From Sphagnum magellanicum (Eukaryota > Streptophyta > Sphagnopsida > Sphagnales > Sphagnaceae): a stretch of 64,000 nucleotides of DNA. The position numbers were made by a program, and so were the translations under genes. Position 1 is the first letter of the stretch, and every line of letters starts with the position of its first letter. The DNA lies in contig CM038908.1 in assembly GCA_021904315.1 (NCBI GenBank), positions 23,394,501 through 23,458,500 on the forward strand, read 5' to 3'. The notes under the pieces are model-generated. The model had not been told where the DNA came from. It ran no database searches and was given only the letters and a program-made list of their open reading frames with translations. Below are positions 1 through 12,817 of the stretch, one piece after another.

Positions 1-2300
1 TATGTGTTGTAGGTGTTGACATAGGAATGCACAATAATACAATACAAAAGCAAAATTTGTGGCAAAAGATATGGGACAAATTGTGGTGCTATTTTAGGGA
101 ATATTTTGGATGCACATTTTTGGGTGCATTTTGCTTCACCTCATTGTTTGAGTGCAATTTCTATTTCTAACTTTGTTCATCATCATTTTTGGCCTAGGAC
201 TTTACAAGAGCTTGGGTACTTATTATATACAATTCATACATATCAATTAATTTAATTGGTTGTCATGCATCCCAAAACAAAAATGTTTTTAAGTTTTTTT
301 TTTTTCATTAGGCCACTTTGATTGGCCTATCACCAAAAATGTTATAAACCCAACCTCCCTTGCTCCCCCAACAAATAAATAAATAACATATTTTTACATT
401 ATTTTACATGGACACATAAAATCATATAAGTGTAATTATTTTACATTTACATTGTTTTACACTACACATGATATATTTATTTACACGATTTTACACTTAC
501 ACATCTCGTGTTCTACATTTACACTTACACTCCTTACACATAGGGAGTATAAAGAAATTTCATTATGGCATTTACAGTTATACCAAGTGTAAGTCCTAAA
601 CCATACATACACACACAACACTAGCAAAAACCATTGTTGTTTCATTGCCCTTGGTTTCACTACCCTTCATTTGAGCTCACATGTGGTGAATTATTTTTAA
701 TTAAAAAAATATTTGAAATAAAAATTAAAAATTAAAATAAATAAATAAATAAATTTAAAAAAATAAAAAAGGCTCCTATAGGTGTTGTGAAAGGGTGCCC
801 TAGACATTGGAAAAGGGCCAAGAGCTGCCATGGGTACCTATTGTGACCAGAGCATTTACTAATGATCACTCTAAACTATGTTTTCCTCCCACTCTATGTA
901 GTTATCCAAATTGAGATTGTTGTCAAAACTCTTTTTCATGAAATAAATAAATACATAAATAAATAAATAAATAAATATTTCAGCATAAGATTGTTGATTG
1001 TCAGATATGATGCTTGTTGTCAAAGGCCAATTCCTGACACAAATCCTTAATATCCTTGAGAAAAAAACTTTGATGAAGTAGAAGAAGAAGCTCCTAGAGA
1101 AAACCACCATTTCTATTTTCTTTTCAGGTTTTGAACAAACACACAAACAAACTCTGTTTTTTGTTCAGTGAAATGAAAGAGTGTTGGTAGTTGCTACTTA
1201 CTTAAATGTGAGCTGAAATCAAAAGAAAAGGCAGAATACCAAACAGAATGACCCAAAAAGTCCAAGAGTCAGGAGGAGAGCTGAAAGAGTGATGATACAT
1301 GTGAAGCTACTACCTATCATCCTCTCCCTTCACTTCACTTCACTTCACTTCTCTTTACTTCTCTTCTCTTCTCTTCTCAGAGAGAAATTGGGCTGTACCC
1401 ATTCTCATCAATGAATGGGTGCACAGAATTAAGTGCTCAGTTGAGGGCCCACATTCATAAAAATGTCAAGTACCCAAGTGTTGATTTCTAAGCTTTTTTA
1501 AGAAAAAAGAGACAAACAAGTCAGGTTTCTTCAGATGGAGCCCAAGTTGTCAAATTGGCTTTGTTTTGCCTTGTTGTGTGAAGAAGCTCTGAACTCTGAA
1601 CCTGACTAAAGCAGAGCTGGGATTTACTTTTTTGAGAGTCAGCTTTACTCACTTCATTATTAGCAAGGAGGTCTAGACTCTTTGACTCTTGGCTTCTCCT
1701 CACTACTTTAGACACTGGCAAAGCACAGTCATTGAATGCCCAGCATGAAGTGAGTGTTAGTGGTAGTAGAAGTAGGGGACTACTAGCTCATGCTGGTAGA
1801 GTAGGGTACTAGGTGCCAGGGTTAATGGGGAGTAGGTAGGTACTAGGTAGGTAGGTAGGTAGATAGGTAGGTACTAGAGTTGCATAAATTGCTCCTTCTT
1901 CTTGTTCTCAAACACTTTTTTTTTTTGGGTGATATAAGATCCATTTTTTTAACCTATAAAAAATTGGAAGATTTTCTGCCACCATGTGAGTACCTTACAA
2001 ACAGCTGTAGTTGGTTACATTTGAACTAGTTGTTGGGTTATCTTGAGCCTGGCTGAAAGGCTGTGTGGCAGGGCTATCTATCTACATTTTGAACATGCCA
2101 CATTCAATTCCACATACACTTTTTTTTTTTTTTTTTTGGGGCTTGCAAAGAAGGGAAGTACTTGAGTCTTTGAACCTCTTTGTTGGCTTTTGTTTGTGTA
2201 AGTTGTTCTCATCACATTTCCACATTTTAGTGAAGTGTAAAGAAAGCACTACCTGGAATTTTCCTTTGTATTTTCAGCTCCCTTACCTGCCTGAAGAAAC
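1..2300. other. AT-rich intergenic DNA, no gene seen
   Basis: No open reading frame here looks like a known protein. The stretch holds simple repeats: AAAT-type runs near 720-760 and 940-976, a CACTT/TCTTC pyrimidine tract at 1328-1380, and a GGTA-type run around 1833-1873. An 18-base segment at 1608-1625 is repeated in inverted orientation at 2377-2394. Nothing else is recognisable. Confidence 0.6.
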
Positions 2301-2396
2301 CTGTTTTCAGCAAGTGGGAGGATCTTCTGCAGAGGAAGGTAGCAGCCAGCCTGTCATTATTTCTAAAAAGTGAAAAAAATCCCAGCTCTGCTTTAC

Positions 2397-2516
2397 ATAG
2401 GAAAAGGACCTGAGTACAGGTCCTTCCGTGACTTTTCACCTGTTCCCTCGGCCTACCAGCCTCGGGCACAGATCTCTCTAATCACGGAGGGGCCTGTACT
2501 CAGGTCCTTCTCCTAT
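2397..2516. repeat. 35-bp inverted repeat, strong foldback
   Basis: Bases 2397-2431 pair with 2482-2516 over 35 positions. The only non-Watson-Crick positions are two G:U pairs and one A:C mismatch in the RNA fold; the loop is 50 nt. The arms carry GGACCTGAGTACAGGTCC and its counterpart, so each arm also nearly pairs with itself. It could be a MIRNA-type precursor, a small foldback transposon, or a chance remnant. No known microRNA was recognised. Confidence 0.55.
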
Positions 2517-4838
2517 AGTTAATCAAGTTGTAGTCAATAGAAGTGAACAAAATTAGTCCCTTCCAAGTTCCTTTTGGTCCCTATCAAAATGGTACATGAA
2601 ACCGTATTTCATTTGGGGGTTTGGAATTTTCTTAATACCTACTTGCATTCCTCACAAAATCTCTTAACTTTGTAATTCAAAATCCTTGACCATCAAATCT
2701 TGAATTGTGGAATAAATGTTTTTTTGAAAATTTGAAGCCTTCATTTTGCATTCCATTAAAGAAATGTCCAAAAAGTTAAATAGGAGAAACATAACTATCA
2801 TTGTCTATCATTATCAAAACAAAAATAACTAGTCATTATGGTAAATTGCAATTATAAAGCTCAACAATTTGGTAGCATTGAACAATTTTTGCATCCATGT
2901 TTGTTGCTTGACATTTGCTAAGTCTTGACTCAAATTTCATGATCACAAACACCCAATCTAAATTTCTATATCTATCTATACTTGGAAAAATCTTCAATCT
3001 CATAAAGCAAGAATTCCAAGTTTTCTTTTTTGTATTTGCCATTGCCTGTCCCACATGAATTTAGATTTTAAAAACTTATTCTATCCAAAAAAAAAAGTTT
3101 CATGAATAGGTAATTCAAAGTCCCAAATCTCAGTTTGGTTTGGTTTGGTTTGGGTGCTGTTCTATTTTTAAAAATAGAACTTGCTTTCAGTTCCAAACCA
3201 TGTTTAAAAATTCAATTCAATTTCAATTTTTTTAATAAAAATATTTGTTTAATTAAATTAAATAGCAATGTAAAAATTAAACCCAACCCAATTTGTTTAA
3301 AAACTATTTGTTTAATTAGTGATGTCCAAAGGTGTTCTTGCTACATCCATCCATTGCTGAATCCACATACATTTCAATTAGCAATGGATGTAGCAAGAAC
3401 ACCTTTGGGCACCATTAATTTGTTGAACTTGTGAGCATGCATCGAACATTGCCTTTTCAAGTGTATGGGAGAGAGGATTCTTGCTCCAAATTGTAGAGTA
3501 CAATACACCACCTTGCACTTCCACATCAAGGTGGAGGCTTTGGATTCATCAATGAAAACATCATCGTGTGCCAAATTAGTTTGGATGGCATGGATTACAT
3601 TGCTTTTATGGGAGTATGAAAAGGGATGTAAAATGACCAAAATCTTAACATTTATATATCAAAATGGATGTTTGTTTTGTATTTTTACCATACCTTAATC
3701 TTTTCAAACCATGGGGGTGCACATTTGTCATTTTGTAAACTTTGAATTGACAAACAAAAGTTATTGAATTTAGAGTGATTTTTTTCTTTAAATTTTAATT
3801 AAAAATAGTTTTCACAATTGAGTTCTTTTGAAGAGTTGTATATTTAAAAACCTTGAATAGGTTTTTTTTAGATTTTTTAAAATGTTGTATGTTTTCATAA
3901 ATTTATTAAATATTGGGTTTTCTCAAAAGTCATGTCCCTCCAAACTTCAAAAAATACTTTTTCTAAAAAGTTATATTATTTATAATTAGTATCACACTTC
4001 ATCTAATTGACCTCTTACTTGCAAGTAGTAGATTTACAATTGATTTCAAGTGAATTTTGATGGATAAATATCTATATATTAAGGAAGGTAGTTTGTTTGG
4101 TTATATTAAGATCTCCCAAACCATGGCACATCGTCTATTTGCACATGAGATAGTTGAAAAAGTTTGGACAAATAATTTGAACTAATTATGAGCTAACAAT
4201 GCATTTAATTCCCATGACAATGTTTAATTATGAATTGGTTTATGTAGGATGGGTATTTTGATCAATTTCAAAATCATTTCGGATTATACTTCATCATAAA
4301 TCAAAATTCAATTTTTGGATTTAAATTTTATTTTTATTTTTTTGAAGGTCTGTTTGTATATTGTTGTTTGTCTTGCACCCTTTCAATGTCTTTGTCTATT
4401 TGTAATTTATTGTGAACTTTTTTAATGAATCGGACTTTTGCTTGTCATTTTGCTTAGCAAGTCAAAAATATAAAAAAAATACTAATGAAAAAAAATGACA
4501 TATAAAAAAATTTATAAAAAAATTATTTTTTGAAAGGACAAAATTATTATATCCACGCAAAACAATTTAATCATCATTGCTGTTAGTTGCAAAGCAATGT
4601 AGAACCCAAATTATTATATATTATTATATTAGGCTAACCCCAACTTAATACTAAACTAATTATAACTTAACCGAATAATTAAATTAACACTCCTTACAAG
4701 AATTTTTAATCCCAAAGTGGGATGCTAATGTCAAGGCTCTTTCCTCTCTAGGCAAAGCCAACCAAAAGAAAAACCCATTAACATAACCGATATCATCAGC
4801 CTAGTGTGAACATGACTAAAATTCACAACCACCTCCGT
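2517..4838. other. AT-rich intergenic DNA
   Basis: Apart from the hairpin at 3314-3420, this is low-complexity AT-rich spacer. Short ORFs on both strands overlap each other and lack recognisable domains, so none is called. Confidence 0.55.
3314..3420. repeat. Near-perfect hairpin, miRNA-precursor-like
   Basis: A perfect 25-bp stem joins 3326-3350 with 3384-3408 around a 33-nt loop. Pairing continues outward to 3314/3420 with one mismatch and a few G:U pairs, giving about 37 paired positions in 107 nt. The size and shape fit a plant MIRNA stem-loop. The mature sequence does not match a family I recognise. Confidence 0.55.
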
Positions 4839-5076
4839 ATAAACAATTGCAAATTTAGTGCCCAAAGTTATAAAAACCACCTTAAAAACTAGGTTATAAA
4901 CTAGGGTTATTTTGGGATCCCAAAAATCTTGTTTAACAAGGGAACAAGCCTTAGGCATAAACAATTGCAAATTTAGTGCCCAAAGTTATAAAAACCACCT
5001 TAAAAACTAGGTTATAAACTTGGGTTATTTTGGAATCCCAAAAGTCTTGTTTAACAAGGGAACAAGCTTAAGGCAT
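4839..5076. repeat. 118-bp tandem duplication
   Basis: The segment starting ATAAACAATTGCAAATTTAG at 4839 is repeated directly from 4957 with only a few substitutions (for example CTAGGG versus CTTGGG). The second copy fades out near 5076. The low divergence suggests a fairly recent local duplication. Confidence 0.85.
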
Positions 5077-6636
5077 GAGAGAAATGTGTTTTTTTAGGTT
5101 TGAAGAGTGAGAGTGTAAATTTATCCTTATAAATTTTAGGGTACAAGGTTGAAAGAGTTTTGACCCACATATTTCCTTCTTCCAAACCAACCAACCAAGT
5201 AACCAACCCAACCCAACCCATAGTTGAGTTGAAGAGAAAGTGTTGTGGGTGGGGAAGATTTGATTTGATTTGATTTCCTTTGCTTTGCTTTGCTTTGCTT
5301 TGATTTTAGCATCATTTGATGAGAGAGGGAAACTCTAAAAGGCCACAAACAAACAAACAAACATGATTGTTATAAGTCTAGGTTTTGTTGGGCTTGTTGG
5401 GCTAGTTGCCAATTATATTTAGGAGTCAACAATATTTTCCATGTTTGTGTCAGAAGTTGAAAACCTCCCTCAAAAATTAATTAATTAATTAATTAATTAG
5501 TATAATAATAATAATAAGAATAATTATTATTATTATTAGTGTCATAGGTGTACCCACTTGTGCTATCCAAGATCATATTGCTCACTAATGCATTAACTTA
5601 GCCCCAACCCACCCTCCCCAAAAGAAAGAAAAAACCCTAAACTCTAAAACCCTAAACCATGACCCACTAACCTTAATACTTAATGCTTTCTTGCCTTTCT
5701 TTGTATGAAGATTTTTCCACTCATAGGTTCACTTTAGATGGGGTCCTAGGTCCAAATTGCTAAGGACCAATTTGGACTCATTTGAAGCAAATTGAATCCT
5801 TGAGTTGGACCTTAGCTTGGACCTTAGTTTGCATTTTGGGTCTTTACATCATGAGCTTTCCTTTTTAGCTCTTTTTTTGGGGGAGGGTTTAACCCAATTG
5901 AATTTCCCTAGAAAATGGTGCCATGGAGGTTTAGCCTCAATTTGCCACTTTTTGGTCTCAAGGAACCCTCGTCTAAAGGTCGTGGGTCCAATTTATGGCT
6001 CTCATCCAATAGGATCGCTCTAATTCATCGGACCCTTGACCTTGGACTCTCATTGAAAGTGGCCCTTAGTTATAATACCCTTCAAGAAAGTGTTTTTTTA
6101 ACCCATGGTTTCTTGTAACTTAACCAAGTATGATTCATGGTCACTTTGGTCACCTTGCTATAATAGATGAGGACCAAGTTTAGAGAATTGTAAAAAAAAT
6201 AAAATTCATTCCATAGATTTTTATTTTTATATTTTTTGTTTCTACCCAAAAGATTAAATTCTTGGAAAGATAAAAATTCACTCAAACTATAAGAAATTAT
6301 TCCCCAGTTTTTTATTAAAAAAATCTTACCAAAAAAATTCAAAGAGAAAATTAAGACTGGGAAAAAAAAAAAGTTATACAAAAAAAATTCAAAAATTGAA
6401 TTTAAAATCATTATTAAAGATTTAAAATTAAATTAAAAAATTTAAGACTTTCAAAATATAATAATAATACAACAATTTTTATTAAAAAAAAAGACTATGC
6501 AGTGTACTTATGTGAACCTCATTTCATTCAATTATTGGAATTATTTCCTCAATCAGTGCTGAACATGAAAGTACAAGTTATAAAAAGAGGAAGAGAAGGG
6601 ATGTCAGAGAATTTATTATTAAAATAATAATAATTA

Positions 6637-6673
<37 letters not shown>

Positions 6674-9600
6674 TTATTGGGTCCCATTCTGTGTTGCTCA
6701 AATCCCAATCAACCATAAGATTAGTGTCAGAATGTTAAATCCTTTGGAACTTGGGTAAACCCTAAAAAATGGGCACCATTCACACTCTGAAAGATAAGCT
6801 TGGTATCAATCAATCAACAAACACCTAGCAGCTGAGCCCAATGATTTATATTTATTTATTTATTTATTTGGGTTATAATGCTAGCTGAAAAAAGAAGAAG
6901 ATTTTGATTGGTGCAAAAAGATGGTGAAAGATTTTGATTTCTAATGCCATGTTGTTTTTTTTTTTTTAATTAGTAAAAAATTAGTGCCAATTTTTCTATT
7001 TAAGAAAATGGTTTTAATTTAGTGCCCCAAAAAAAAAAAAGATTATGAAAATTGTCTTGATTTTTAATTAAAATTAAAATATTAAATGTGGCCAAATTGG
7101 GTTTCAATCCCGAGAAGATTCAACCAATTTGGCTATATATCATATATGAAAATAAATAATTTAAAAAACCTTCTATATTTTAGTTAGGTTGGAACTTATT
7201 GTGAAGTTACTTTGTCATTTTTCCAAATTTAAAAGAATTTGAAATTTTGGTCAATTATGGCCATTGATTTCATTCCTTCATATGTGTTGAATCATTTTTT
7301 ACACTTTGGAAAATTCAAAACATTGGTCTTGACAATGCAAAAGCAAAGATTATGAAAACATGTTTTTGAGTTAATGACAAAAAATGATGGAAAAAGGGTT
7401 TTTTTGATTTAGTGCAAAAATAAAAAATTAAAACAAGGCTAGTTATTGTTGATTAATGCAAAAAATAATAATGAGAACAAGGTTTTGATTTAGTGTAGAA
7501 AAAGAGGTTGATTACTCAATTATCACAAGATTCAAAATTTTAAATTATTATTGTTATTACTAATTACAAGTACTAAGTTCAATGTGTTTTTTTAATAAAA
7601 AATGATCCTTTTTCAACCAAAAAGTTGGGACATGTGTTTGTTTTTCTAATATGAGTTCAACTAACTTTGTTAATTTTTGGAAAGTTTGCCAAATTTTTTA
7701 TGTAAAAAAAATTGAAAAATATCCTCCCCCCCACATGGCATATTGAAGTAAAAAATGCCCTTGTGAAAGACAAAAGAGTGTTAGGTTGATGTTAGAAAAT
7801 AAATATGATAGATTGAATATAAATAATGCATCACAAGCATGTAAGTTGTTGTCTTTCATTTTGGGCTAGAATCCAAAAACAAATTGTAGTTTGTCTTTGG
7901 CTGCACCTAGAGTTGTTTACACTATCCAATTTCATTAATAAATAAAAAAGGTTAACCTTTTTGAAAAAATGCAAATCAAACACCATGCAACCCTTATTTT
8001 GTAAACATCAAAAACCATGCAATTGGACATTTTTAGAAACTTATAATTAAATATAAATTTATGGACATGTACAAAATTTGGCCATTGCACAAAGATTTGG
8101 ATGTAGGAAACCAATTTTTTTTTAATAATAATCCTATTCATTTTACATCAACAATTGAAACATGTTTGGAAATGAGTTCATAAATCTACAATGATGGGGT
8201 TAATTGAAATTTGTCTGAAACTCTAAACCTAAATAGAAATAGGAATGGGCACCACTATCAAGGTTTTAAGTTCTAATCATAGTGTCCCTATTCATCAACT
8301 ATGGTAGTGAAGGTTGTGGAGCTCATCTTATTCCTTGCATGTTTCATTTTTCTCTTCATATGATTTTGTTCAAATTTGAACCTTTTCTCCTAAACCTTCC
8401 ATGGTTCACCTCCTTTTTTTTATATGCCCAACCTTCTTAATGTTCACCTTCTTTTCTCCTAAACCCTCCATGTTCATGTTCACCTTTCTCTTTGCTTCCT
8501 ATGCATGGCCTTCTTCTTGTCCATGTTCAAATTTTTGTTTATTCAACCCCCCATTTCCTATTCATAATGTTCACCTTTTAAACCTTTCAATGGCCCTCCT
8601 CCTAATCGTGTGCGTTCTTTTAACATGGATCTCACCCTCCTCTTATTTGTGTTTGTTTTGTTTTCTCCTTCCCCCCCTCATAATTGTGTTCATTTAATTT
8701 TCTCCTAGACCCAACCTTCCTTTATTCATGTTCTATCCCAACAAGTTTGTTTAATCATTGGAAGGTTATCCAAGGATTGTTGGAGCATGTCCATATGTTT
8801 GCATTTGAGTCCTTGTTCTTATTTTGGTCAATTTATATGAACTCATCTTGTGATTCCAAGGTTTACACCTCTATATTGTAGTGGATTAAATACCTACTTG
8901 AAAGTTAAAATGAAATTTGTTGCCTTTGTAATTACATTAGTAACCATGTCTCCATGATTATATGTTTGCATGCTTGTCAACAGACCTTTGAGTCACTCAC
9001 TCAACAATAGTCAAGGATTGAACACCCTTCTAACCCATTTTTCCTCCTTTTTCCTTTCACTTGTTTTTTTAAATTTCTTGGGCAGCTTCCTTTTCCACTA
9101 CTTATTTATGTAAAATGTTCAAGTATTCATCTAAAGTGACCATATGTGATTTTTTATAATCAATTAATGGTTCCTTGCCTCGAGCATCTTTTGTATAGGT
9201 AAATGATAGTATGTTATGGAAGGATATTGATTTTTTTGGTTAAACATGCAAGGTTTTGATATTCGTATTCCAATTTAGATGTAAGACTATCTAGGTTTAT
9301 TGGTAGGGCTTTAACCGTTGTCTATTCATTCACCTTTGTTACAACAAGGTTATTTGACAATATGTCCACGTAATAATGTTATTCTCATTGTTCTTGTTGC
9401 CCTTGGTGATTAATAATAACATTGAATTTGGCAAATTTAGTTAAAGCTAATACACGTTGAAAAGTTTTGTAACAAAATTTTCCCCCCATTGTTGGTTGTC
9501 TTCATTTGTTTCATCTGAAATGTATGTTTTTTATCTTTTTTGTTGTTAGTCTTTTTAATGTAAATTTCATTTAGCCTTGGGATTATGTGACCAAATTCTT

Positions 9601-12290
9601 GTAACATTAAGCCTTAACATGATGATTTTTTTGGCAATGCTTAATCCCATGCATGTCTACCCAACAAACTAATGTGATTTTTTTTTATTCACAATAATTG
9701 TTCATGGACATTGCCTTAGGACTTTCTTTCTAAATGTAATTTTGAATGTTTTGAAGCATGAATTGTCATAGGGTTGTAGAACATGAGAAGTGTGCATGGC
9801 AATAATGAAATCATATTCAATTCAATTTGTTGTGTTTTCTCTATCATTTTAATTTGATGTGTGATCCATTCCCATCTAGAATTAGGAGATGACAATTGGA
9901 TATATATATATATATCCCACTTGGAACTAGCCTTTTGAAAAAATATAGGAATTATTTGAATATGAATGATGTCTTCCATGCTTTCTTTTGCATTGTGACA
10001 TATCTCCCTAATTTGCAATTTTTGATGTATTCATCACATATGTAAGATGTTGACTAAAACCTTCTACTTGCATGAACAACATAATTCATAATCAACCATT
10101 CCTTGGGCTTGGGAATGGTGTTGTAAACCTAGTATGAATTTTGTTTAGCCAAAACTCTTACACTTGTGGCCTACCTTTTTAAATTTTAATTTCATTTGAA
10201 TTCCAAATGTGGTTCATAGAAAAGTTGTGTTGTCATAATTGTTTGGCTAGATTAGTTGGTCATTCTTTGGGTTTTATAATTTTTGAGTCCCTTTCTTAAT
10301 GAATGAATGAATAAAATGTTAATGTTTAAACCAAAACCAATAGTTATCCCCTAATACACCAATTTCGAATAGCATAGGTTTAGTTTGAATGATTTCCACC
10401 ACCTTCATCTTGAGTTGTTATAAGGTAATTAACAAACCTACTTCCTTCATAGCCAAAATCTAGGGAGATATTATAGCATGCATCCTCTTTTTCTATTACT
10501 ACACATGTTGGTCCAATGTTTTTCTAAATTGTGTCCTACTATTCATATGATAAAAAAGGGTGGTCAGAGATATGTTCCACGACCTATTTGTTGTCTTCAA
10601 CAATGTTGTCTATTTTTTCATTGCATCCAATGCTTCTTTTAGTGATTCATTTGTCCATTTGCCTCTCACACATTTGCACATGTTTTATTAATCCTTGTTG
10701 CATCGTGTATAGTTTTTGATCAAAGTTGGACATCTTCATTGTTTATTACTAATTGGTTCAATGTGTAGTTTCATTGCCTATGAAAAACATTTAGTGTCAT
10801 ATCCTCTTCAAGCCTCCTAGCCCCAACATCCTACTAGGTTCACACTTTGGCCTTATAATTATACCCCTATCTTTTGTGTAGTTAGTTCTAAAAGCATAGA
10901 AACCATGTTAAGTTTGGGTTTTGAAATACATGTAGTGTTAAAAATCAAGGTGTAAAAGTTTGAGAAGTCCTTTCATGCTAAGTCAAAATCTATTGTTGTT
11001 ATGCAAGCTCTGGATGTGAATATTAATGTGCAATGAACTATAGTTTGTTGAAATTTCTTTTTGTTTGAACTTTTTGTTCGAGAATATGGAACTATATACT
11101 TTGCCACCCAATGATAATATAGGAACCTCTTGTACTTCTCAGTGTATACCATGTTTAAATAAGAAATTCCTATTATTTCTACTTTATCAGAAAGGTGTAA
11201 TTTTTTATATCTACTTCATCTACTTGCAAATCTAATTATATTTATTTTACACCTATTTTCAAGTTTAATTTGTGATAATATGTTTTAGTTTTCAAGACTA
11301 TTGCATTAGGAACTACGATTTCCAGAAAACATTGGATTATATTTTTAAACACTTGTTGTTAAAAATGACTTGTTGAAAGAATGTAATTATTATGAATGGA
11401 GAAGAATGATGTTCAATTGTATTTAACTTTGCACAATTGCTTTTGAACATGTTGCTTTGTTTGGCTAAAATGTAATGCACACCAAATTCGACGTAATCTA
11501 CAAAATGTGTTCTTTAGGTTGCTCATAAATGTTTAAATATTTAGTATCCTATGTTAGGGCTCCTTGTTCCTATGTTAAATTGTCTTCACATTTGTGCATT
11601 GGAAAACAATGTTAAGATTTTTGCACATTTATGTTTAGTTGCTTGTGTTGCACAAGCTAATTCAACCCCACCACCAAACACTTGGACACAATAAAATATG
11701 CATTATTTTTTTTTCATACTTGACAAAAATTTACACCCTAAACCAAACACAAATGCATTGCAAAAAAACCCAAACAATTTTTTTTAATTGGGTGTTTAGT
11801 CATAAACATTGTTTTGCATGATGACCTAGTTAAGCGTGTTTAGTTACTAGCTCTAGTTTGCATCACTAGGGCCATTGGTTGTAGATCTTGGTGGAATGGT
11901 AAAGGGTTAAAAAGATTTTTAAAATTCCAGCATTAAAAATGATGAGATTTTTCAAAATTTTGGCCACAATTTAGGGGGGTGGGGGGAAATAAAAAAAACA
12001 AATAGGAGCCAAAAATAAATAAATTCTGGCACATGGGGCAACTAATTTTGAAAAATAATAATAAATTGGCATTTATTGAAAGTAATTAATTTTCTGCTAA
12101 AATGGCAGAGGTAAAATGGCATTTAATATCTTTTTTTTATAAATATTGTCAAAAAAAGATAAGTACTTATATCATAGAAAGGTAATTAAATGTTCCTTTC
12201 AAATATAATTATTTGAGTAGTGATTGGCAAAAAAAAAAAATTCTTTAAGTTGGTCAGAAAAATCCATCCCTCTTAATTTGTCCTTATTGC
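5077..12290. other. Long AT-rich spacer without a recognisable gene
   Basis: No ORF here has recognisable protein features. Contents seen: TTTGC repeats near 5276-5302, a TTAA run near 5477-5500, short telomere-like CCCTAAA motifs at about 5634-5660, an AAT run at about 6624-6672, an ATTT run at about 6849-6869 and a TA run near 9900-9915. The stretch 8340-8720 is pyrimidine-rich and full of CTTCTTTTCTCC-like text, giving spurious hydrophobic ORFs. No tRNA, rRNA or transposase was found. Confidence 0.55.
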
Positions 12291-12294
12291 ACAA

Positions 12295-12526
12295 AACCCT
12301 AATTTTAGTCCCAGAACTCTAAACCCTAGACTCTAGACTCTAGTCTCTCTCTCTTCTCTCTCTCTCTCTTTGTGACTCTCTCTGTGACTCTCTCTCTCTC
12401 TCTGTGTCTGTCTCTCTCCCATCCCTCTGCTCTTCAGCTGTGCCGACAGCATTTGTCACCTACCTTACTGTACTCCTGCCAACAACAGCACCTACCCATC
12501 TCTCACATTTCTTCTCTCTATATAAA
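12295..12526 (+). promoter_or_regulatory. Promoter of the plantacyanin gene: telo-box-like motifs, CT tract, TATA box
   Basis: AAAACCCTAAT near 12295 and TAAACCCTAG near 12320 resemble plant telo-box motifs. A long CT/CTGT pyrimidine tract fills about 12340-12420. TATATAAA lies at 12519-12526, which would put transcription start near 12550, about 260 bases before the ATG. TATA plus an upstream CT microsatellite is a common plant promoter arrangement. The function is inferred from motifs only. Confidence 0.6.
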
Positions 12527-12796
12527 ATTTTGTCTCTGCTGCTCCAATTTGGCCTCTCACATGTTGTAGTACTTGTTAGCATAAAAAGCTTCTCTCAGCT
12601 TGTAGCTGGTGATCTGTTGTTGTGGGTGTTGTGGGTTTTGCAACATTTTCAGTGATCTGGTATTGTGAGTGGTGTTGTTGTTGTTGTTGGTGTTGTTGGT
12701 GTGGTGGTGGTGGTTTTGCAGCATTTTTATTGATCTGTTTTAGTTGTGCTTTTTTTCTGGTTTGGTTTTTCCATCCATTCTTTTTTTAGTTTACTT

Positions 12797-12817
12797 GCAG
12801 GGAAGAGGCATGGCAGC
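12797..12817 (+). promoter_or_regulatory. Probable miR408 target site over the start codon
   Basis: The 13-base core CAGGGAAGAGGCA at 12798-12810 matches the target complementary to conserved plant miR408, followed by partial match up to 12817. Its central block, including the expected cleavage position, pairs without a gap. Mismatches fall at miRNA positions 1, 5, 6, 20 and 21. Plantacyanin mRNAs are classic miR408 targets, and in Arabidopsis the site sits at the same place, encoding a GRG motif; here the codons also read QGRG upstream of the ATG. The site overlaps a possible 3' splice junction at 12800/12801. Confidence 0.6.

Noticed and set aside
5634..5660. Possible internal telomere array
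   Set aside because: Only two or three imperfect CCCTAAA units, too few to call an interstitial telomere.
12744..12809. Upstream in-frame ATG of the plantacyanin gene
   Set aside because: It would put an unusual hydrophobic extension before a normal signal peptide and read across a likely 3' splice site. Kept only as an alternative.
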